Source: Bacillota bacterium
GTDB taxonomy: Bacteria > Bacillota > Clostridia > Oscillospirales > Ruminococcaceae
Direction: 5' to 3'
Assembly: GCA_023394255.1 (NCBI GenBank)
Contig: JAEXAZ010000225.1
Location: 1-15,185 of the forward strand
DNA: 15,185 bases
A program made the position numbers and the translations under genes. Position 1 is the first letter of the stretch, and each line of letters begins with the position of its first letter. Positions 1-6,505 of the stretch are shown here, piece by piece. The notes under the pieces are model-generated. The model made no database searches. It saw only the letters and a list, made by a program, of their open reading frames with translations, and was not told where the DNA came from.

Positions 1-232
1 GCGCCTGCAGGGTAGAGTTGAGAGGCGCGGAAACCCCGAGTATCTTTTCCCACCGCAGCACACCGGTTTCGTTCGCATTTTTAATAGCCTTGTTGGTGAT
101 ATTTTGCTTAATGTGGTTCATCAGCGACTGTAGTTCGATCTTTATGACCTGATCTACAGCGTTTATTTCCACATAATCCTGTAGTCGTTCCGGCAGATAT
201 TCCTTGTACTGCGGTGCATCATCAAAAAACAT
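1..232 (-). CDS. xkdU: DUF2313 (XkdU/YmfQ-like) baseplate protein, 3' part outside window
   Basis: The frame is open from an ATG at 232 to the window edge, giving 77 residues of the N-terminal part; the rest lies beyond position 1. The visible protein has the start typical of the DUF2313 family: an N-terminal YKEYLPERLQDY segment, a helical QSLMNHIKQNI stretch, and a GVLRWEKILGVSAPL motif near residues 55-70. In PBSX and related contractile-tail phages this gene (xkdU) follows the baseplate J gene, as here, and its product is thought to join the baseplate to the tail-fibre region. The start is set by a GGAGG 9 nt upstream inside the end of the J gene; the J stop codon ends one base before this ATG, so the two are probably translationally coupled. 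Family assignment is from motif and order, with no alignment run. Confidence 0.85.
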   Translation of the reverse strand, partial: MFFDDAPQYKEYLPERLQDYVEINAVDQVIKIELQSLMNHIKQNITNKAIKNANETGVLRWEKILGVSAPLNSTLQA

Positions 233-233
233 G

Positions 234-1307
234 TCAAACTGCCTCCGTTACTGTGATCGTGCCGGCAATCGGCACCTGATAATCAGAGAATGTCTTCACC
301 AGCGTGATATTGGCAGACACGCCGTTGATCGTGACTGCTCCGACATCCATAATGTTCTCGTTGCAATTCAGGATTTCAGCGACCAGCTTCGCCCAGAAGA
401 TCGTACCGGCATTGAATCCGATGTTTTCAATGTAGCCCTGAATGGCCTGTGTGACATAAGGCTGCACCGCCTCAAAGCTGGTGCCGGTTTTCAGTATGAC
501 CGATGCTTCCACATTGACGGGGAAGTCCGTAGAGGTACCCACTGTGACTGTATGGCCGATCGGCGCAATACCGTTGCCGTCTGTACCCATCAATGCCTGT
601 ACGGTATCAATGAGGGTTTGGGACGCCGTGCCGCCCTGTTCATCACCAATAATCAGACCTACCTGCCCTGCTGATAAGTCCGGGGCGCCGAAGACTTTCA
701 CTGCTCCCACCCCGTCAATCGCGGAAACCTTCTGCTCATAATCCGCAATGTTGCCACCGAATGCCACCTGACGGACTGCACTATAAAATCGCGCTCGCAG
801 TTCATCGTCGGTTTCTTCGTCCCGCGCGGTAATCAACGGTGCAGAGACAAGCTCCGCGCCGCCTAAGCCGTTGATGTTGTCTACCGGGAGGATTGTACCG
901 CCGTACTGATTGCCGACCGTCCCCTGCTGTTCACAGGCGGCTTTGAATTGCCCTGCGGCGATCCTCTCCGTAACAGCGAGCGTAATGTCATTAAGGGCGA
1001 AGCGGCTGCCAGTCGGCACATCAAAGTCGTTGCCGTCGCCGTCGTATGTATTGATCTGCCGCACTGCATAGGTAGCGGCTTCCCTGTCAATCCCGAAATC
1101 TGCGGTTACTCGGGTGAGCCAGTCTCCCTCCGCCGTGTCGGAGAACAGCAGGTCGTTCATATAGGCGAGCATAAAATACGCCGACGCAAGCGAGGCCGCA
1201 ACCGGGGCAAGAGTGTTGTAAATCACACTGCCCTCGCGCTTATCCAGTGAGTTTGGTACTTCCGCCAGCATTTTAGAGAGAAGATTTTCCTGATCATATT
1301 CAGCCAA
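234..1307 (-). CDS. xkdT: Baseplate J-like protein (XkdT)
   Basis: This 357-residue protein is a baseplate wedge component of the Baseplate_J family (Mu gp47 / P2 gpJ / XkdT), which helps transmit the contraction signal. Visible marks are the N-terminal EGSVIYNTLAP segment (about 25-35), the conserved DEETDDELRARF motif (about 163-174), and the GGNIADYEQKVSAIDGVGAVKV region (about 184-205), followed by a beta-rich C-terminal half. Length agrees with XkdT-type proteins. The start is a TTG, with AAAGGAG about 8 nt upstream; it overlaps the end of the preceding DUF2634 gene by 8 bp (TTGGCTGA), which points to coupled translation. It is followed one base later by the XkdU-like gene. Nothing in it looks damaged. 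Confidence 0.95.
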   Translation of the reverse strand: MAEYDQENLLSKMLAEVPNSLDKREGSVIYNTLAPVAASLASAYFMLAYMNDLLFSDTAEGDWLTRVTADFGIDREAATYAVRQINTYDGDGNDFDVPTGSRFALNDITLAVTERIAAGQFKAACEQQGTVGNQYGGTILPVDNINGLGGAELVSAPLITARDEETDDELRARFYSAVRQVAFGGNIADYEQKVSAIDGVGAVKVFGAPDLSAGQVGLIIGDEQGGTASQTLIDTVQALMGTDGNGIAPIGHTVTVGTSTDFPVNVEASVILKTGTSFEAVQPYVTQAIQGYIENIGFNAGTIFWAKLVAEILNCNENIMDVGAVTINGVSANITLVKTFSDYQVPIAGTITVTEAV

Positions 1308-1692
1308 GGCTTACACTCCTTTCTACATCAATATCCCCGAATGACGTCCGGGCGATAAAGGAAATGTTGGCATTCTCCCGGTCAAAGCTGATCTGGAAAT
1401 CATCAATGCCGGTAATCCGGTCGTCCTCGACCAGAGCTTCTGCAATACGGCGCTCGATGTCGCCAAGTACCAACTCCCGACGCGCCCCGATTAGTTCTTC
1501 CAGCTCTATACCGCGATCATTGGAATAGATCAGATAACGGAACCGCTCTGTGGAAAGCGTCAGGTCGATTGCCTGCGCCACCGCTTCCCTGCCGTCAATT
1601 CTGCCCTCAATATGGCCATTGTTTTTTAACTGATAAGTGAGGGACGGTTTAAAACTTGTCGTGTTGCTGCCGTAAGTCTTTAAAACACTCAA
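1300..1692 (-). CDS. xkdS: DUF2634 / gp25-like baseplate wedge protein (XkdS)
   Basis: A 130-residue protein of the DUF2634 (XkdS) family, related to the T4 gp25 / lysozyme-like wedge fold that initiates sheath assembly on the baseplate. The sequence shows the family core: a 'GRIDGREAVAQAIDLTLSTERFRYLIYS' region (the gp25 hallmark of an alpha-helical A.Q.I...L.T.R..Y..Y pattern), then RRELVLGDIERRIAEALVEDDRI, and a C-terminal beta strand pair ending in FGDIDVERSVSL. The start is TTG at 1692 with an AGGGTGTGA ribosome site that overlaps the stop of the DUF2577 gene upstream. It lies between DUF2577 and baseplate J genes, the same order as xkdR-xkdS-xkdT in PBSX. Confidence 0.92.
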   Translation of the reverse strand: MSVLKTYGSNTTSFKPSLTYQLKNNGHIEGRIDGREAVAQAIDLTLSTERFRYLIYSNDRGIELEELIGARRELVLGDIERRIAEALVEDDRITGIDDFQISFDRENANISFIARTSFGDIDVERSVSLG

Positions 1693-1696
1693 ATAA

Positions 1697-2071
1697 TCAC
1701 ACCCTGTCTATAATAGAAAACCGTTGACTACCCTTTTTCTGCACCACTGCAACCCTGCTACCGGCCGGGAGCCCCGTCTGGATGGTAACCGGTACATTCG
1801 TCAATTTAATGCTCTGCACGTCCACATCCTGATTGTTTCCGTCCTTGGCAACAATCTCAAATCCCGAAGTCAGTTCGCAGGACAACAGACCGGTGACGGT
1901 TTGGAGATGAACCGGAACGTCTACCATATCGAGCGGTATCGCCTCCGGCTTGCTGTCTATTTTCAGCTCCGCGCCGGTATAGGTTGCATAGACCAAATCA
2001 GAGGGGTTTTCATTGTCCAGATATTCCTTGACAATCTGCTTAATCGTATCGCGCAACTTTTCCGCGCCCAT
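1697..2071 (-). CDS. xkdR: DUF2577 baseplate-associated protein (XkdR-like)
   Basis: A 124-residue protein of the DUF2577 type. These small proteins are encoded between the XkdQ hub protein and the XkdS wedge protein in contractile-tail phages and are thought to sit in the central baseplate. The N-terminus (GAEKLRDTIKQIVKEYLDNENPSDLVYATYTG) and the following 'LKIDSKPEAIPLDMVDVP' stretch match the family pattern of a short helix, then an OB-like beta domain; the end is RVAVVQKKGSQRFSIIDRV. The frame runs further upstream to 2158, but the ATG at 2071 is preferred: it has AGGTGG 6-7 nt upstream and shares one base with the XkdQ stop (TAATG). The upstream extension lies wholly inside xkdQ and is cysteine-rich and unlike the family. 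Confidence 0.88.
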   Translation of the reverse strand: MGAEKLRDTIKQIVKEYLDNENPSDLVYATYTGAELKIDSKPEAIPLDMVDVPVHLQTVTGLLSCELTSGFEIVAKDGNNQDVDVQSIKLTNVPVTIQTGLPAGSRVAVVQKKGSQRFSIIDRV

Positions 2072-3015
2072 TAATACCACCTGCCAAACTGTAAATCTAA
2101 TTTCATCGTGTGAAGGTTCTTTTTGAAGGTATGAGTGACACTTCTCACAACCGCCCATATATCAAGCTTGGCGTCAGATATGACAATCCGAATACCTGAT
2201 CCGCCGAATACCCGAGTATCACCGATGCACTCAACAGTGAGTGTCTCAATCTCTTTATTTTTAATTGCAAGCAGGCGTTTCGCCCGCACCGCGAGCTGAG
2301 AATCATTGAGGTCGGCATCTACCTTTTCATAAAGCATCAGTTTACCCCATTTGGCGATATTTGCGCTGTCCTCGGCAATGTAGGTGTATCGCACCCCTGC
2401 ATCTTTGTTGTCTTTGGCAACTTTGATATAGTTGTACGTGTCGTCATCGATGGACTTTGCATACTCATAATCAGTTGCCAGGCTATCGTCCCCAATGATC
2501 AGCGGTAGCCTGAGATCGAGTGTGTCTCGCAGATCAAGAGCCCCGAAATTATCCCACAGTGTATATTGATACCCATTCAACAGCAGATTGTCCTGAATGC
2601 TTTTATAGATCATGTCCAGATGCGTTTTATTGTCAAAAAAGTATTTCCCCAGTTTTGCCTCTGTGCTGTCCACACTGCCCAGCCGGATACGGTCACCGAT
2701 AGACGCGCAGACCCGGTTCAGAAAGCTATCCAAAGTTTCAATCTGCCGCATAATGGTGTTCTTTGCTGTGAGGTATCGCAGCTGGTCATAGCAAGTACAT
2801 TTGATTACTTTTTTATCTTGCACTGACTTGAACAGCCACCCGTAAAAGACATTTGCGCCCCCATATGTGAAAATCACCGTAGAGCCATTCGCAAACATGC
2901 CGGACTTCTCAAGCGGGTACTCAAAAGAAAACGTCCCGGCCCCGTTGTTCCAAGGCGAGACGTATTTGCAATTGACTGCAAGATCGGTGATGTCGGTGCT
3001 ATCTACCAGTAAAAT
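2071..3015 (-). CDS. xkdQ: XkdQ-like baseplate hub protein, start codon doubtful
   Basis: A hub protein of the XkdQ / gpD-like class, forming the central tube of the baseplate below the tail tube. Seen: LLVDSTDITDL at the N-terminus, FANGSTVIFTYGGANVFYGWLF (about 41-62), the CYDQLRYL motif (75-82), then the characteristic YKSIQDNLLLNGYQY and RAKRLLAIKNKEIETLTVECIGD regions. The reading frame matches the family back to codon 3019-3021, where a TGA precedes it. There is no in-frame ATG, GTG or TTG before the internal ATG at 2898, which would lose about 39 conserved residues. I place the start at ATT 3015, preceded by AAGGGTGAGG, giving 314 residues, near the ~325 of PBSX XkdQ. An ATG at 3033 is in frame but is stopped by the TGA three codons on. 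A plus-strand gene has been inserted just upstream and may have removed the original start. Confidence 0.8.
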   Translation of the reverse strand: MLLVDSTDITDLAVNCKYVSPWNNGAGTFSFEYPLEKSGMFANGSTVIFTYGGANVFYGWLFKSVQDKKVIKCTCYDQLRYLTAKNTIMRQIETLDSFLNRVCASIGDRIRLGSVDSTEAKLGKYFFDNKTHLDMIYKSIQDNLLLNGYQYTLWDNFGALDLRDTLDLRLPLIIGDDSLATDYEYAKSIDDDTYNYIKVAKDNKDAGVRYTYIAEDSANIAKWGKLMLYEKVDADLNDSQLAVRAKRLLAIKNKEIETLTVECIGDTRVFGGSGIRIVISDAKLDIWAVVRSVTHTFKKNLHTMKLDLQFGRWY

Positions 3016-3016
3016 A

Positions 3017-3056
3017 TTGCCTCACCCTTTCATTCTCAGGAATATTTTGGTATCAT
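3017..3056 (+). promoter_or_regulatory. Candidate promoter for the plus-strand moron at 3076
   Basis: Two overlapping sigma-70/A-like possibilities: TTGCCT (3017-3022), an 18-nt spacer and AATATT (3041-3046); or TTTCAT (3028-3033), a 17-nt spacer and TATCAT (3051-3056), whose -10 matches TATAAT at 5 of 6 positions but whose -35 is poor. The gene reads against the surrounding operon, so it needs its own promoter. Pattern match by eye only. Confidence 0.4.
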
Positions 3057-3062
3057 AGTGAT

Positions 3063-3068
3063 AGGAGG
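3063..3068 (+). promoter_or_regulatory. Ribosome binding site that fixes the moron start at 3076
   Basis: A full AGGAGG lies 7 nt before ATG 3076. This selects that ATG over the in-frame GTG at 3058, which has no ribosome site and lies upstream of the AGGAGG. Confidence 0.8.
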
Positions 3069-3075
3069 CGGTAGT

Positions 3076-3969
3076 ATGAAAAACAAAAGTGCAATTTTTG
3101 TAGCGGCTATCATTCTAATATTTGGAGTGGCTTATATTGCAAACAGTGCTATTAAACTATCAGATTATCAGCCCTCTGCAGAGGAAGCCGTTCAGGCCGA
3201 AAGGGCTCAAAAATCAAAAGCTCTGTATTTTGCAAATGACATGGTTAAGGAGCAACTCGCTTATCCAAAAACAGCTAAATTTGATGACCCTAATGCTGAA
3301 TATGGCGAAGATAATGATTATAAATATATCAACGGCACAGTTACCAGCAAAAATGCGTTCGGAGTAGAAATTGAAAATCCATACTCTGCGATCCTGACGC
3401 TCACTGAAAGTGCATATGTACCAGTTGCGTTATCTATTGGCGAAGAAGTGTACTATGATTATCGAGAAGAAGAAAGCCAAGAAAATCCCGATGCAATTGC
3501 TGCTGCAAGAGCAATGGTTAAAAGTGCGGCCGCCTTTCCGGAAAGCGTGTCTTTTTATCCTGGATCAACCGAAGAGCAGGGAGAATATACAATTGTATCC
3601 GAAAGATTTGACCGGACAAACAGCAGTGGATCACAGGTTACCGATAAATATAAAGCAACTATTCGCTATAATGCCGATAAAAGCTCTTATGACCCGATAG
3701 CGCTAGCGATAGGGGATAATGTCCTATATGATTATAGGCTCGTCTCTGCTCCAAAGGCGTCATCACAAAGCCCATCCAGTAGTTTGACACAAGAAGAAAG
3801 AGAACTTTATGATATACCTGAAAATGCGCAGGATGTAGAGATTAAGGATGGAATTATAAGCTATCATTATTCAGAGCCTTTATATGAAAACCAAGATCAG
3901 TCATATGACGATCTTGATAGAGCGCTGGCGGAGCAAGACTGGCTTTCGAAATACTCTAATGCAAAATAA
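3076..3969 (+). CDS. Membrane-anchored protein with two tandem ~80-residue domains (moron)
   Basis: A 297-residue protein of unknown function. It opens with a short positive segment (MKNK) and one hydrophobic helix (about 5-24, no lipobox cysteine), so it is probably anchored in the membrane with the rest outside the cell; cleavage after ANSA is an alternative. Two tandem copies of one domain follow. Copy 1 (about 52-130) and copy 2 (about 143-221) both show MVK, an aromatic-Pro pair, a Phe a few residues later, a Y.A.(I/L) strand, P(V/I)AL(S/A)IG(E/D).V and end in YDYR. A serine-rich linker and an acidic tail (222-297) complete it. It resembles secreted or lipoprotein beta-domains seen in Bacillota and their phages, but I cannot name the family. 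The gene is AT-rich (21 of 60 G+C at 3301-3360, against 34 of 60 at 5641-5700 in the tape measure), opposes the operon, and ends 3 nt from the XkdP-like stop. These are the marks of a moron, perhaps expressed in the lysogen. Confidence 0.85.
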   Translation: MKNKSAIFVAAIILIFGVAYIANSAIKLSDYQPSAEEAVQAERAQKSKALYFANDMVKEQLAYPKTAKFDDPNAEYGEDNDYKYINGTVTSKNAFGVEIENPYSAILTLTESAYVPVALSIGEEVYYDYREEESQENPDAIAAARAMVKSAAAFPESVSFYPGSTEEQGEYTIVSERFDRTNSSGSQVTDKYKATIRYNADKSSYDPIALAIGDNVLYDYRLVSAPKASSQSPSSSLTQEERELYDIPENAQDVEIKDGIISYHYSEPLYENQDQSYDDLDRALAEQDWLSKYSNAK

Positions 3970-3972
3970 TTA

Positions 3973-4845
3973 TTATTTGCTGCTGGCTCTTTTATACCAA
4001 TCCTGAAAAGCCTCAGACATTGCGTCAAAAGCACTTTTTGTTGAAGCCCTTTGCTTTTCTGCGAGCGAATAATCTTTTGTACCCCGAACATCCGCCATAG
4101 CGTCGTAATCTGCCCCAACACCCACGGTACTTACATACTGCGAATACGCAGGGCCCGGCTCCTTTGTAATAACGGTTACAGGGGTATCGGTCGGTACCAA
4201 GTTTGGATTATTCGTCCCTTTAATTTGACCGTTTTCATTCCATTGATAGCTATAATCAAGATTACTCGCTGACGACTCACCATGGCTTCTCGCCCACGCA
4301 TCTCTTGCTTTCAGCATTTCAACTGTTTGACTGGAAGGTTTATTTAAGGCCGCTCTCGCTATCGCATCAGCAGCCACCTCTGTCGCGCTGTGGAACACAA
4401 CTTTTTCTGCTACCGGCACCTTGCCGGGACGCTCCACATAAGGAACATTCGTCGTTTTCTTGCTGACCGGTTTGTATTCGGTCAGCTTTATTTTTACATC
4501 GTAAACGCCGCTTTCCTTCTCCGTTTTCGAATAGCTTTCAAGCAGCGCCTGGACGGAAGTCTTTCCGTAATCTGACGTGATCACCAGCCGCTGAGAATCC
4601 TTAGATTCGCGGAAGGATTCCAGCTTTTTGAATATACGCTTTGCAGAAGTCCACTCCTGCCCCGGCCGGTCGTCAAGCTCTGTCAGTTCGCAGGAGATTT
4701 CCCAGCTGCGCAAGCCCGCGCTACCGCCGACAGGGAAATTCCCCTGCCCGACCCCGTCGTAAACATCGATATCACGGTCTGCGGTTTCCGTAACGTCCGT
4801 GACACTATAAAGCGTTACGCCTCCTACATAGACAAAATACTTCAT
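3973..4845 (-). CDS. xkdP: XkdP-like tail/baseplate protein without a normal LysM domain
   Basis: A 290-residue protein whose N-terminal 155 residues match the XkdP-type domain: a beta-rich start, LRSWEISCELTE, then 'EWTSAKRIFKKLESFRESKDSQRLVITSDYGKT' and GVYDVKIKLTEYKPV. In PBSX-like phages this protein lies between tape measure and XkdQ, and connects the tail tube to the baseplate hub. Usually it ends in a LysM domain. Here the C-terminal half (about 170-290) has only a faint LysM-like trace (NNPNLVPTDTPVTVI) and ends in a charged helical tail, so the peptidoglycan-binding role may be lost or changed. The start ATG shares ATGA with the tape-measure stop and has AAAGGAG upstream. Its stop is 3 nt from the end of the opposing moron gene. 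Confidence 0.82.
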   Translation of the reverse strand: MKYFVYVGGVTLYSVTDVTETADRDIDVYDGVGQGNFPVGGSAGLRSWEISCELTELDDRPGQEWTSAKRIFKKLESFRESKDSQRLVITSDYGKTSVQALLESYSKTEKESGVYDVKIKLTEYKPVSKKTTNVPYVERPGKVPVAEKVVFHSATEVAADAIARAALNKPSSQTVEMLKARDAWARSHGESSASNLDYSYQWNENGQIKGTNNPNLVPTDTPVTVITKEPGPAYSQYVSTVGVGADYDAMADVRGTKDYSLAEKQRASTKSAFDAMSEAFQDWYKRASSK

Positions 4846-6269
4846 GACTTATATACTCCTTTCGGCGCGCCCTCTGTTGCCGTTGCAAGACTTTCCGCGA
4901 CGTAATCCGAAATCACTTCTAAATCCGGTTCTTTTGTTACAGCTATGTGGAATGTGTTTTGCGGTGCCAGCGTGGCTGTGGAATACTGCGCGAAAAACTT
5001 CGCCCCGGCAATATCCAGCAGATGTTTCATGCTTTCCTGCTCAATGTCGACCTCGCCGCTGACCTTGATCGGGTCGGAATTCACAATCTCCGCGTCGATT
5101 TTGGTCTTACCGAGCGGTTCCGCAAGGGAGTTCTTAATTGCCTCGGCGGATGTCTGCGCGTTTTTCGCAGAGTTGGATACATCCTTCATTGCAAGGCTCA
5201 TACCCGCAACCGTCCCGGCAACCGCTCCGGCCAGCAGAACCATCCCGCCCCAGTTACCGAGCAAACCGTTAGTCACCACGGCGGCAATTGCTGTTGCCGT
5301 GTTATAGGCAACCAGTGCGGTTACGACACCGCCCACAGCGGGAATCAGCCAGTAGGCGTTTTCTCCAACGAAGGCAAGACCGTTGCCGATCAGCTCCATG
5401 CCGTTCACCATCAGGTTTATAAACGGCTGATACTTGCCCGCGTTCATATTTTCGTTCAGCCCGACTACCGTCTGCGACAGGCGCTCCATCATCGGCGTCG
5501 CCTGCTCGCCGATAGCAGAGGCGAAGTTCGTTTTCAGCATCCCGAGCTGGGTAATCAGGCCGTTAAAGTTCTTGGTGACGACTTCCTGCGTCGCGCCGAC
5601 ACTGTTCAGCCCCCGATCAATAATCTTGAACATGCCCTCGATGTCGCCCTGTGCTTTCAGGTTCCGCAGTTCCTCACCGCTGACTCCGGTAATTCCGTAC
5701 ACGCCGCGCGCGGAAACAACGTCGCCGGCCATCAGCTCCTTGATCGAGAAAATTGCCTGTTCAACGCCCTTGGTCGGGTCCTTCGCCTGAAGCCGCTCGA
5801 CGAACTTGATCATCTGTTCAATCTGATTAATATTGCGTGTGATCGGCAGGGCGGCTGTTACCACCTGTGCGGTCTGCTCTCTGGAAAGGGCTGATACACG
5901 GGCATAGGCCCCGACATACTGATAAAGCTGGGAGCCAATCTTTTCGCTGTTCACAAGTGCCTGAAATGTGGTTTCCTGCACCTTCTGGACTGCAGCGGTA
6001 TTGATTGCCGCTATCGTGCCGTCCCATGCCTTTTTCAGAAGCAGGCTGACCGATACTAAACCGGCCAGTTTCCCGGCAAGACCGCCCATGCTCGCGGAAG
6101 TCTTATCCGTGGTATTTTTAAGCTGCTCCTGCCGTTTATTGAAAACCTCTGTGGCCTTATCGATCTGGTTTTGCTTTTTCTCGAACTCATCCTGCGACTT
6201 CATGATCGTTCGGATAGCGGCGGTATACCGGTCGTTCAAAGCAAATACAGCCGCCAATGTCTGAGCCAT
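4842..6269 (-). CDS. Tail tape measure protein, short
   Basis: A 475-residue tape measure protein, which sets tail length and is ejected ahead of DNA. Seen: a helical coiled-coil-like N-terminus (about 20-56, KSQDEFEKKQNQIDKATEVF), a glycine/hydrophobic patch (61-78), long helical stretches, the family-typical region 'KTNFASAIGEQATPMMERLSQTVVGL' (about 246-271), and a strongly hydrophobic, membrane-inserting stretch (306-361). It follows the frameshifted tail chaperone, which is the position of every tape measure of this class. It is short for a contractile tail: PBSX XkdO is over 1,000 residues. At the usual ~0.15 nm per residue it would give a tail near 70 nm. No split or frameshift was seen. 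Start ATG at 6269 has GAGGCGG 7-8 nt upstream; its end overlaps the XkdP-like start by 4 bp. Confidence 0.93.
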   Translation of the reverse strand: MAQTLAAVFALNDRYTAAIRTIMKSQDEFEKKQNQIDKATEVFNKRQEQLKNTTDKTSASMGGLAGKLAGLVSVSLLLKKAWDGTIAAINTAAVQKVQETTFQALVNSEKIGSQLYQYVGAYARVSALSREQTAQVVTAALPITRNINQIEQMIKFVERLQAKDPTKGVEQAIFSIKELMAGDVVSARGVYGITGVSGEELRNLKAQGDIEGMFKIIDRGLNSVGATQEVVTKNFNGLITQLGMLKTNFASAIGEQATPMMERLSQTVVGLNENMNAGKYQPFINLMVNGMELIGNGLAFVGENAYWLIPAVGGVVTALVAYNTATAIAAVVTNGLLGNWGGMVLLAGAVAGTVAGMSLAMKDVSNSAKNAQTSAEAIKNSLAEPLGKTKIDAEIVNSDPIKVSGEVDIEQESMKHLLDIAGAKFFAQYSTATLAPQNTFHIAVTKEPDLEVISDYVAESLATATEGAPKGVYKS

Positions 6270-6296
6270 TTATACCGCCTCTACTTTACATAAAAT
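6269..6296 (+). promoter_or_regulatory. Candidate promoter for the small plus-strand gene at 6330
   Basis: TTTATA (6269-6274), a 16-nt spacer and TAAAAT (6291-6296; 5 of 6 to consensus). An alternative is TTTACA (6285-6290) with TTAAAT (6310-6315) at a long 19-nt spacing. Both are by eye and unproven; they are supported only by the gene needing its own promoter. Confidence 0.35.
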
Positions 6297-6329
6297 ACCG
6301 AATCACCGGTTAAATAAGGAGTAAATCAA

Positions 6330-6503
6330 ATGATTAGAGTAAAATTTTTTTCCTTTGGAAATGAAGAACGCACCTGCAAGCAGCTTGAAGACTTTTTAAA
6401 CAAAATTGGAAAACAAAAAGTGATTCAAATTTTGGCAACCCCGAACACACACGGTTCTTTCGGGGTTTCTCCGGTAACTTATACGCTGATCTATGAGGAG
6501 TAG
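6330..6503 (+). CDS. Small Cse60/DUF2758-like protein, 57 residues (moron)
   Basis: A complete short gene on the plus strand, opposite to the operon. AAGGAG lies 8 nt before ATG 6330 and the stop is TAG. The product starts MIRVKFFSFGNEE, then has a helix (KQLEDFLNKIGK), a strand (KVIQIL) and ends in a strand YTLIYEE. This V-K-F-F / L..FLN / VI.I / Y.LIY.. pattern resembles the small Cse60 (DUF2758) proteins of Bacillota, known first from sporulation-induced genes in Bacillus; the match is from memory and weak, and the function is unknown. No signal peptide or metal site is seen. It fits between the tape measure start and the end of the tail chaperone frameshift extension (2 nt gap), AT-rich like the other inserted gene, so it is likely another moron. 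Confidence 0.7.
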   Translation: MIRVKFFSFGNEERTCKQLEDFLNKIGKQKVIQILATPNTHGSFGVSPVTYTLIYEE

Positions 6504-6505
6504 GT

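Noticed and set aside
2072..2158. N-terminal extension of the DUF2577 gene
   Set aside because: Lies within xkdQ, is unlike the family, and ATG 2071 has a good ribosome site and TAATG coupling.
3058..3075. GTG start for the moron, adding six residues
   Set aside because: It lies before the AGGAGG at 3063-3068; ATG 3076 has that site at 7 nt and begins a normal membrane anchor.
3008..3980. Direct repeats or att-like sites around the moron
   Set aside because: Only short AT-rich likenesses (AAAATATTGC and AAAATAATTATTATTTGC); not convincing.
3961..3980. Terminator after the moron
   Set aside because: An imperfect AT-only near-palindrome without a GC stem; unlikely to terminate.
4947..5894. 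Long plus-strand open frame opposite the tape measure (and similar ones at 10862-11785 and 13381-14415)
   Set aside because: Rich in Arg, His and Cys with no domain pattern and no ribosome site; antisense shadows of well-identified genes.
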